Source: Phycisphaeraceae bacterium (GTDB taxonomy: Bacteria > Planctomycetota > Phycisphaerae > Phycisphaerales > Phycisphaeraceae). Taken from it: a stretch of DNA of 6,255 bases. Below the pieces are notes generated by a model. It worked only from the letters and a program-made list of their open reading frames with translations, was not told where the DNA came from and did not search any database. Below are positions 1-4,550 of this stretch, piece after piece; position 1 is the first letter of the stretch; each line of letters opens with the position of its first letter. The DNA is taken from assembly GCA_029260695.1 (NCBI GenBank), contig JAJDCT010000038.1, positions 1-6,255 of the forward strand. Direction: 5' to 3'. Made by a program: the position numbers and the translations under genes.

Positions 1-643
1 TAGGCTCAAGCAGGCCAAGACCGGGGCCACCGAACGGCCCGACACCGTTGCCATCGATCAATCCCTTGTTGCCCAGTACGGGCCCGGGCAAGGTCGGGAC
101 GGCGGGGCCTAGATAGGTGTACACGTCCGCCGATGCTTCCCGGCTGCCGCCCGCTCCTTCACTGGTAACGTTCGGGAACGCCGGTGCGCCGGGGATACCC
201 AACGCGAATTCATCCACGGAAAATGCCAACTGTGGACCGAAGTCTCGTCCATAGGAGAGGGCATCAAGTTCTACCGCATTTAGTAGACCTGGAGTGATTC
301 CTAAACCCCCGGGGACGGTGCCTGCGCCGCTGAGTACCGCGGACGTCATCATTCCTGGAGGTGGTAGCGGACCGGGCGACGCCGGGTTTGGTCCTAATGG
401 GCCCGGTGCAAACGCTGTCAGTATCGAGCCTTCATCGATCCGTGTGCCTGTGAATGAATCAGGGACCCCCGTGAACGGCCCGGCCAACCCGCCGGTCGGC
501 CCCTGGAAGTCGACCGAGAACGTTACGCCCGTTTGTGCCACGGCCGGCAAGCCGTTTACTAAAAGCGCAGCGACACCGACCGCTAAGATTCCACCCGACG
601 TACGAATCAATCCGGTTCCGTTATGTGATTTTACTGGTTGCAT
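1..643 (-). CDS. Exported Gly/Pro-rich surface-type protein, C-terminus cut by window edge
   Basis: An open frame runs on the minus strand from ATG at 643 to the window edge (214 complete codons, no stop). The N-terminus is a clear signal peptide: basic residues K5 and R14, a hydrophobic stretch at about 17-33, and an AVA|Q cleavage site after residue 36. The mature part begins TGVTFSVDFQGP and is rich in Gly, Pro, Ala and Ser, with few Lys or Cys. It contains DALSYGRDFG, AFSVDEFALG, EASADVYTYLG, GLIDGNG and GLGLLEP, which resemble proteins I associate with planctomycete exported proteins, some carrying PEP-CTERM or dockerin ends. The C-terminus, where such a sorting signal would sit, is not visible, so anchoring is unknown. 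No enzyme motif is seen. The Shine-Dalgarno is weak (GTGAG about 9 bases upstream). It is the last gene of the minus-strand cluster, 155 bases after the 67-residue gene. Being exported is well supported; the family is inference. Confidence 0.8.
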   Translation of the reverse strand, partial: MQPVKSHNGTGLIRTSGGILAVGVAALLVNGLPAVAQTGVTFSVDFQGPTGGLAGPFTGVPDSFTGTRIDEGSILTAFAPGPLGPNPASPGPLPPPGMMTSAVLSGAGTVPGGLGITPGLLNAVELDALSYGRDFGPQLAFSVDEFALGIPGAPAFPNVTSEGAGGSREASADVYTYLGPAVPTLPGPVLGNKGLIDGNGVGPFGGPGLGLLEP

Positions 644-676
644 GGTAGTTCTCACTTTCGTGTGTGGCGGTGGACT

Positions 677-728
677 TGCATGGGACCATGCACATGGCAT
701 GGCCATGAAGCCCCTAGGATTTGCTAGG
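677..728. promoter_or_regulatory. Cluster of inverted repeats upstream of the exported-protein gene
   Basis: Three short palindromes lie side by side in the 155-base gap (644-798), 34-85 bases upstream of the exported protein's ATG. They are TGCATGG-GA-CCATGCA (677-692), CATGGC-ATG-GCCATG (693-707) and CCTAG-N6-CTAGG (713-717/724-728). A further ATCCA-ACG-TGGAT lies at 765-777. Such packing suggests protein-binding sites or leader RNA structure. No T-run follows on either strand, so a terminator is less likely. On the minus strand the sequence TGGCCATGCCATGTGCA resembles a -24/-12 promoter, but the GG-GC spacing is 11 instead of 10, so I do not call it one. Confidence 0.35.
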
Positions 729-798
729 CCGGATCAGATCACTACACCACTGACGGCCCCTGATATCCAACGTGGATGTTTCGACAGGTGTTAGGTGG

Positions 799-1002
799 CT
801 ACGCGGCGTGGCCCGAGAAGATTGGAGCCGGGTGAGGCACGACGCCCTGGCCGCCGGCGACTCCGGTCCGCGCCCGGCGATCCAGCTCACGATCTATCTG
901 AGGCTTGATGTGCGAGTTGCCCAAGACCGCGAGTAGCAATAGCTCTTCGCCGCTGGCTTGACGCAGGTTCTGTCCGCTGTTGATGTTTAATAGGGTGCAC
1001 AT
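799..1002 (-). CDS. Small soluble protein of unknown function (67 aa)
   Basis: I do not recognise this protein. The ATG at 1002 is chosen over an in-frame upstream start at 1044 because AAGGAG (1010-1015 on the plus strand as CTCCTT) sits seven bases before it. The protein begins MCTLLNINSGQNLRQASGEE. The central part, LLLLAVLGNSHIKPQIDRELDRRA, looks like one or two amphipathic helices with the pattern of a small helical domain. The last 20 residues are Gly/Pro/Ala/His-rich and probably flexible. There is no signal peptide or transmembrane segment and only one Cys (C2). It lies between the degenerate receiver gene (114 bases upstream) and the exported protein (155 bases downstream), all in the same direction. 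A possible sigma-54 promoter lies directly ahead of it. A regulatory or partner role with the neighbours is inference from position only. Confidence 0.7.
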   Translation of the reverse strand: MCTLLNINSGQNLRQASGEELLLLAVLGNSHIKPQIDRELDRRARTGVAGGQGVVPHPAPIFSGHAA

Positions 1003-1009
1003 GGTGTTT

Positions 1010-1015
1010 CTCCTT
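1010..1015 (-). promoter_or_regulatory. Strong Shine-Dalgarno that fixes the start of the 67-aa gene
   Basis: The minus strand reads GGGGGAAGGAGAAACACC directly before ATG at 1002. AAGGAG is seven bases from the start codon, close to ideal. It is the best ribosome-binding site among the minus-strand genes here and argues that this short frame is translated. Confidence 0.75.
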
Positions 1016-1032
1016 CCCCCGATTGGCCGCCA

Positions 1033-1048
1033 TGCCAGTGACATGCCG
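1033..1048 (-). promoter_or_regulatory. Possible sigma-54 (-24/-12) promoter for the 67-aa gene
   Basis: The minus strand reads CGGCATG-TCAC-TGGCA, against the consensus TGGCACG-N4-TTGCW. The invariant GG and GC are exactly ten bases apart. Mismatches are the first T (C), the C of CACG (T), and one T of TTGC (G). The predicted transcription start is near 1022, giving a leader of about 20 bases that contains the AAGGAG site. The match is weaker than the one at 1609-1624, and a GG-N10-GC pair alone is common by chance. Confidence 0.35.
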
Positions 1049-1116
1049 GCGATTAGTTTTTCTGTCCGTATTTCACGCAGTATTCAAGGGTGTTCAGGCA
1101 ACATTCAGTATCCGCT

Positions 1117-1563
1117 TCACCGAGGCGGCACACCGCTGGGGGGTGGGCCGTGCGCACTGCTTGGCCCATCGCGGGGATGAAGCGCCCGGATATATCGTCG
1201 GGCCTCGCTACGCCCGAATCCCCCGTTGATTGGCAGATAGATAGTCGCCCCCTGGCGGCGTGCCGCCTGCTCCATCGATAGGTCTTCGGACGCGCCCAAC
1301 ACGATGATCCCCAGCCCCGTCGATCTCCGCCGCAACTCATGGATCATCCGCAACGCCGTGTCACACTCACTGCTGCCGTAGCAGAACATGGAGATGTCCA
1401 TCACGAGTACCCGCGGTCGGTGCAGCCGGACTTGGCGCAGGGCCTCTCCAACAGTCTCGGCCCGGACCGCTAACCATGGATCAGTTGCGCACTGTGTATC
1501 CCTGACATCGTGACACTCAGAAAGTGTTATCAGGAGTACTGGGTTGTGAGGTACACAGATCAT
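1117..1563 (-). CDS. Stand-alone degenerate receiver (CheY-like) domain protein
   Basis: This is a 148-residue protein with the alternating beta/alpha pattern of a response-regulator receiver and no output domain. Strand 1 is PVLLITL (8-14), strand 3 RVLVMD (51-56), strand 4 GIIVLGAS (85-92) and strand 5 ATIYLP (106-111). D56 sits at the phosphoacceptor position and S92 at the usual Ser/Thr position. The acidic pair normally at the end of strand 1 is replaced by T13-L14, and the lysine after strand 5 is missing (YLPINGG). Normal Mg2+-dependent phosphorylation is therefore doubtful. The tail (131-148) is Pro/Gly/Ser-rich. ATG at 1563 is preferred to an in-frame GTG at 1575 because GGAG lies six bases before the ATG, and a sigma-54-like promoter is well placed for it. 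The gene follows a sigma-54 activator lacking a receiver, so it may signal to it or be its target. Receiver fold is fairly likely; role is inference. Confidence 0.65.
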   Translation of the reverse strand: MICVPHNPVLLITLSECHDVRDTQCATDPWLAVRAETVGEALRQVRLHRPRVLVMDISMFCYGSSECDTALRMIHELRRRSTGLGIIVLGASEDLSMEQAARRQGATIYLPINGGFGRSEARRYIRALHPRDGPSSAHGPPPSGVPPR

Positions 1564-1608
1564 CTCGGGCTCCACTTGATTGCTTTGATGCGTATGCGTC
1601 TAGCTATA

Positions 1609-1624
1609 AGCGAAGCCCGTGCCG
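1609..1624 (-). promoter_or_regulatory. Sigma-54 (-24/-12) promoter candidate for the receiver gene
   Basis: The minus strand reads CGGCACG-GGCT-TCGCT, against the consensus TGGCACG-N4-TTGCW. GG and GC are exactly ten bases apart, the -24 block GGCACG is complete, and only the leading T and one T of TTGC differ. The predicted start of transcription is near 1598, about 35 bases before the ATG at 1563. A sigma-54 activator is encoded immediately upstream and a 9+9 palindrome is centred about 92 bases before the start, which together make this more than a chance match. Confidence 0.55.
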
Positions 1625-1674
1625 CAGCGGATTAATGTTTATGAATATTTATAAGTGATCCAGCGGTCGGGCGG

Positions 1675-1705
1675 TTACAGATTGAACGGCAAGCCGAATC
1701 TGTAA
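1675..1705. repeat. Perfect 9+9 inverted repeat, candidate upstream activator site
   Basis: TTACAGATT (1675-1683) is matched by AATCTGTAA (1697-1705), with 13 bases between. Inside lies a second small palindrome, CGGC-AA-GCCG (1687-1696), so the whole can also fold as a hairpin with a GAA bulge. No T-run follows on either strand, which argues against a terminator. It is centred near 1690, about 92 bases upstream of the start predicted from the -24/-12 element, within the range where sigma-54 activators usually bind as dimers. Binding by the neighbouring Fis-type activator is inference. Confidence 0.5.
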
Positions 1706-1895
1706 ACGGTGCTCTGAGTCACGTTGGAATGTTTTGTTCCTTGTGATCCACACCAACGACGACTGCTGCAATGACAGCCACCAGTTACAGCACGGTGGTA
1801 CAGTTTGATCCAATTGGTACGTTTCATACCGGGGCATGAGCGCGCAGCAAAAACACCAACGGCGATGAACGTGGTTCAATCGCCGGTTCACATCA

Positions 1896-2969
1896 CTATG
1901 AATTAGGGTGGGTCAGCGATTCCAGGCCGTAGCGCGCAATCTTTCGGCGGAGCCTGTGCCGTTCAATCCCGATGAGCTGTGACGCCTTACTCTGGTTACC
2001 ATTTGATGCTCGTAATGCACGGGCTATCAACTCGCTCTCGGCCTGCTCTAATGGGATAACACCCCGGGCAGCCGGCCGGGCACCAAGCGGTGAACCCGTA
2101 ACTGTACTGGGCAAGTCACCGGGTAGAAGCTCCTCGCCTGGGTTGAAGATGAAGGCGTGTTCCACAGCGTTGCTTAGTTCCCGGACATTGCCCGGCCAAC
2201 CGTGCCGGATCAACGCCTCGATGACCCCGGGGCCAATGCGTTTACCGGGTTCACCGTACAGCTCCGCAAGCTCGGTGACGAAGTGGCGTACAAGCAACTC
2301 AATATCCTCCACCCGGTCACGCAGGGGTGGGGTCTTGATCTTCACCACGTCGACACGGTAATAAAGGTCTTCCCGGAACCCCCCGTCATCCGACATCTCA
2401 CGCAGGTTGCGGTGTGTCGCCGCGATGATACGGATATCAACCCCAACCGGTCTGGACGCACCGACCGGGACCACCGCACGCTCCTGGATACAACGCAGCA
2501 GTTTCGCCTGCGCAGCCAGCGGGAGTTCCCCGATCTCGTCCAGGAACAATGTCCCTCCGTTTGCCGAACGGATAAACCCAAGTGTGCTCTGCTGCGCACC
2601 TGTAAATGCGCCCTTGACATGCCCGAACATCTGCGACTCGAACAGCGTCTGTGGCAACGTCGAGCAATCGACCGGTACAAACGGCCCAGCGCTGCGTTGG
2701 CTACCCGCGTGGATGTGACGGGCCACCAGCTCCTTACCCGTACCGGTTTCACCCTCGATCAGCACCGTGCATCGGCGGTGTGCGACCGCATGCACACGGG
2801 AGCACAGCGATCTCATCGCCTCCGATTGCCCGACCATGGGTGGCGCAGCGCACCCCTGCCCACCGATGTTCGGCTCACGCTCCGCGTTCGTGTCTGGCCC
2901 TATGATTTCCGCCCCTCGCCTCCCCGGTCCTGATGTGAACCGTGGCAAGACCACCACCCAATCCGACAT
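1896..2969 (-). CDS. Sigma-54-dependent transcription activator (bacterial enhancer-binding protein) without receiver domain
   Basis: This 357-residue AAA+ activator would use ATP to open promoters held by RNA polymerase with sigma-54. The AAA+ core has Walker A GETGTGKE (73-80), the sigma-54 contact loop GAFTGA (120-125), Walker B GTLFLDE (139-145), the sensor region AATHRN (183-188), the arginine-finger region FREDLYYR (198-205), and WPGNVREL (258-265). The C-terminus (about 309-350) is a Fis-type helix-turn-helix, ending HRLRRKIARYGLE. All key motifs are intact. The N-terminus before the core is only about 45 residues, Gly/Arg-rich, with no receiver, GAF or PAS domain, so input must come from elsewhere or be set by expression level. 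ATG at 2969 has only a distant GGATGG (12 bases), so the exact start is less certain. It resembles the activators that control extracellular-matrix and PEP-CTERM genes, but a specific name is not justified. Its likely targets are the genes downstream. Confidence 0.93.
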   Translation of the reverse strand: MSDWVVVLPRFTSGPGRRGAEIIGPDTNAEREPNIGGQGCAAPPMVGQSEAMRSLCSRVHAVAHRRCTVLIEGETGTGKELVARHIHAGSQRSAGPFVPVDCSTLPQTLFESQMFGHVKGAFTGAQQSTLGFIRSANGGTLFLDEIGELPLAAQAKLLRCIQERAVVPVGASRPVGVDIRIIAATHRNLREMSDDGGFREDLYYRVDVVKIKTPPLRDRVEDIELLVRHFVTELAELYGEPGKRIGPGVIEALIRHGWPGNVRELSNAVEHAFIFNPGEELLPGDLPSTVTGSPLGARPAARGVIPLEQAESELIARALRASNGNQSKASQLIGIERHRLRRKIARYGLESLTHPNS

Positions 2970-3040
2970 GTTATCGATATGCCATCCAACCCCTAAAGAC
3001 TTCCCCCTCGCCTTCTCACGACCCCGATATGACAGCCCGT

Positions 3041-3069
3041 ATTCTACCTAATCGTTTTGGGTTTGAGAA
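3041..3069 (-). promoter_or_regulatory. Candidate housekeeping promoter of the sigma-54 activator gene
   Basis: On the minus strand TTCTCA (3069-3064) and TAGAAT (3046-3041) are 17 bases apart, matching TTGACA at 4/6 and TATAAT at 5/6. The predicted start near 3034 leaves a leader of about 65 bases before ATG 2969. It is a plausible but not strong promoter. Confidence 0.4.
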
Positions 3070-3273
3070 GGGCTTTGCTATCCCTTTGAATATAAAGTGA
3101 TTACCACGCCCTAAAAGCCGATGAGATGGTCCCACCCCACATCCAGGTAAGCATTTGCATATAAGCCGTTCGAGTCTTTACTCTTCATTATCCCAGCGGC
3201 GTCACTGCAGGCGGACTCCGAACGCGACAGGGTTGCCTATCTTAAAGCGCGCATAGCACTATTGAGCACCCTC

Positions 3274-3302
3274 TGAACATACTGTCAGGGGTTTGGTATA
3301 AT
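3274..3302 (+). promoter_or_regulatory. Extended -10 promoter of clpS
   Basis: TGGTATAAT (3294-3302) is a perfect extended -10 element. TGAACA (3274-3279), 17 bases upstream of TATAAT, is a fair -35. The predicted start is near 3309, giving a leader of about 130 bases before the clpS start codon. Confidence 0.6.
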
Positions 3303-3426
3303 GTGATGAACAGGAACGTCGACGGTCCGCCCGTAGGAGCCGCGTCGATACATTGCAAGGATGCGGTCAACGGTGTGGACCCACACATAGGGTTCAGCCA
3401 AACTTTCGGTCAGGGAAGTTTTTGAC

Positions 3427-3435
3427 GGAAGGGAG
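3427..3435 (+). promoter_or_regulatory. Shine-Dalgarno that supports the GTG start of clpS
   Basis: GGAAGGGAG ends five bases before GTG 3441. No ATG is available nearby in the same frame, and translation from this GTG gives an acceptable ClpS length. Confidence 0.7.
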
Positions 3436-3440
3436 AAGCC

Positions 3441-3800
3441 GTGGCTGATCAACAAGACGACACGTCGAGCAACTTCGATCTCGAAGAGCGTAACGACAGC
3501 ACCCCCCGAAAATCCCCCACCGCTACGCCGACGCCCACGCGCCGCCCCGCCGGCCCCAAGCCCGGCAAGCTGCCGCCCTGGAAAGTCGTCCTCCACAACG
3601 ACCAGGTCAACGGCATGGAAGACGTGGTAGTTACGATCAAGCGGCTCACCCCACTAAGCGATCAGGCCGCCGTCCGCAGGATGCTCGAGGCCCACAGCCG
3701 CGGCCGGGCCATGCTCCTGACCACCCACCGCGAACGCGCCGAGCTGTACAAATACCAGTTCGCCAGCCGCGGGTTGACGGTGACGATTGCGCCGGCGTAG
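3441..3800 (+). CDS. clpS: ClpS, N-degron adaptor of the Clp protease
   Basis: ClpS binds proteins with destabilising N-terminal residues and delivers them to the ClpA or ClpC unfoldase for degradation by ClpP in the cytoplasm. The 119-residue product has a disordered N-terminus (1-45) rich in Asp, Thr, Pro and Lys, the flexible tail that in this family inserts into the unfoldase. The folded domain runs from PPWKVVLHND (45-54) to the end. Pocket residues N53, D54, M59 and H85 match N34, D35, M40 and H66 of E. coli ClpS. The second Asp of the usual NDD is Q55, and E. coli V65 corresponds to A84. E. coli ClpS has 106 residues, and the extra length is all N-terminal. Start is GTG with a good Shine-Dalgarno, and an extended -10 promoter lies upstream. 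No clpA lies next to it in the window, as is usual when the partner is ClpC or encoded elsewhere. Identity is secure. Confidence 0.93.
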   Translation: MADQQDDTSSNFDLEERNDSTPRKSPTATPTPTRRPAGPKPGKLPPWKVVLHNDQVNGMEDVVVTIKRLTPLSDQAAVRRMLEAHSRGRAMLLTTHRERAELYKYQFASRGLTVTIAPA

Positions 3801-3808
3801 AAATACGC

Positions 3809-3868
3809 TGAACAGACTCACTATTACGAATCGCTAAAGCAGGAAATGAAGAGCCTGCGGGCTGTTCA
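3809..3868. terminator. Nested inverted repeats between convergent genes, possible bidirectional terminator
   Basis: TGAACAG (3809-3815) pairs with CTGTTCA (3862-3868). Inside it GCAGG (3839-3843) pairs with CCTGC (3854-3858) around a 10-base loop. The right outer arm overlaps the stop codon of the minus-strand membrane-protein gene. On the plus strand the outer arm is followed by ATTTT. The T-run is short and the stems are modest, so this is a weak terminator candidate placed where one is expected. Confidence 0.35.
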
Positions 3869-4519
3869 ATTTTGCTTTGTGCCCGTGGTGCGCAGCCGCA
3901 TCACGAACCGCGCGATCCTGGTTGCTCCGAACAGGATCACACATCCGGTAAACAGATTTAATACTGAATTGACGAGAGATGTTGACATGTACTCATTATT
4001 CATATCAATCAGAATCGACATCAATATCCATATGGCACCGGTCACGCCGTAGATGATGTAAAGAACACCGATGATGCCTAATGCTACGGACATGATCTGG
4101 GACGGCAGGATACGGCCACTCAAGGAAACAGGCCCATCGTTCCTGATAGCCAATCTCGCCAGCACCTCTGCTTTCCACCAGGTTATTGCTAACAACCCAA
4201 TCACGACGCCGGCCATTAACAGCGTAAGGCCTTGTTGCAGCCAGTCACCAAACAAGTACCGCCAACCCTGCAGTATCTCAAATAATACTTTCAACAAGTA
4301 CCATAAGGATGCTACGCGAAAAGCCAACGTGGCAAGTTCGCGCTGGGTCATGCCTTGACGTGCCATGAGGGTTCTTATAATCCTGAAACCGCACTCGGGA
4401 CAGTCACTTGCCCTGGACAACCCCCGCAGGTTGTAGCCACAGGTCAAGCACATCACGTCGTCCGCAATGTCTTGCTTGCCTTGGTCGGCCGTCACGACTG
4501 TTGAGGTAGGTTCAGGCAT
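3866..4519 (-). CDS. Zinc-ribbon membrane protein of planctomycete type, function unknown
   Basis: This 217-residue protein begins with a cytoplasmic-looking segment holding C24-x2-C27 and C40-x2-C43 in the context CLTCGYNLRGL...CPECG, a four-Cys zinc-ribbon-like knuckle that I know from many planctomycete proteins of unknown role. About four transmembrane segments follow: 66-84, 97-115, 142-170 (long, perhaps with a break) and 182-200. The end is basic (RIARFVMRLR). No catalytic motif is visible. The gene begins 31 bases after ispG in the same direction, so co-transcription is likely, although a functional link to isoprenoid synthesis is unproven. ATG 4519 is the first start after an in-frame stop, but no Shine-Dalgarno lies close: AGGAG is 17 bases away. 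A 12-codon frame (4512-4550) contains that AGGAG, and its TGA lies just past the ATG, so coupled translation is possible. Confidence 0.75.
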   Translation of the reverse strand: MPEPTSTVVTADQGKQDIADDVMCLTCGYNLRGLSRASDCPECGFRIIRTLMARQGMTQRELATLAFRVASLWYLLKVLFEILQGWRYLFGDWLQQGLTLLMAGVVIGLLAITWWKAEVLARLAIRNDGPVSLSGRILPSQIMSVALGIIGVLYIIYGVTGAIWILMSILIDMNNEYMSTSLVNSVLNLFTGCVILFGATRIARFVMRLRTTGTKQN

Positions 4520-4550
4520 AACAGACTATCAGTTTACTCCTGACCAGCAT

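Larger units (their letters stand above)
1564..1895. other. 332-base non-coding gap with sigma-54 regulatory elements
   Basis: The gap between the activator and receiver genes is lower in GC than its surroundings, especially around 1632-1655 (AT-rich on both strands). It holds the -24/-12 match at 1609-1624, the 9+9 inverted repeat at 1675-1705, the 7-mer TGATCCA three times on the plus strand (1656, 1744 and 1806), TTACAG twice (1675 and 1785), and the palindrome CCAATTGG (1810-1817). An 80-codon minus-strand frame beginning at a GTG at 1891 exists, but it has no Shine-Dalgarno and an odd Cys/Trp/Arg-rich composition, so I treat the stretch as non-coding control DNA. Confidence 0.6.
2970..3440. 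other. 471-base divergent intergenic region between activator and clpS
   Basis: This region carries promoter-like sites facing outward in both directions: a minus-strand candidate at 3041-3069 and a plus-strand extended -10 at 3274-3302. The middle (about 3070-3270) is AT-richer than the coding DNA. I see no convincing gene, RNA or repeat in it. The roughly 130-base leader of clpS includes a short hairpin, GTGTGG-AC-CCACAC (near 3375-3388), of unknown meaning. A 39-codon frame (3306-3425) ends two bases before the clpS ribosome-binding site but has no Shine-Dalgarno of its own. Confidence 0.5.

Noticed and set aside
294..794. 166-codon plus-strand frame opposite the exported protein
   Set aside because: The minus strand has a better gene with a signal peptide and family-like motifs. 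The plus frame is Pro/Gly/Thr-rich with no signal or domain.
1675..1705. The large inverted repeat as a rho-independent terminator for the activator gene
   Set aside because: No T-run follows on either strand, and the gene's stop is almost 200 bases away. Its position relative to the -24/-12 element fits a binding site better.
1649..1891. 80-codon minus-strand frame filling the gap between the activator and receiver genes
   Set aside because: It starts at GTG with no Shine-Dalgarno, has a Cys/Trp/Arg-rich composition with no recognisable pattern, and overlies the sigma-54 promoter's upstream region including the large palindrome.
2202..2933. 243-codon plus-strand frame opposite the sigma-54 activator
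   Set aside because: The opposite strand encodes a complete AAA+ activator with all motifs. This frame has no recognisable domain and is a shadow typical of GC-rich coding DNA.
3306..3425. 39-codon frame ending two bases before the clpS ribosome-binding site, considered as a leader peptide
   Set aside because: Its ATG lies about three bases before the predicted transcription start, it has no Shine-Dalgarno, and the peptide has no regulatory residue run.
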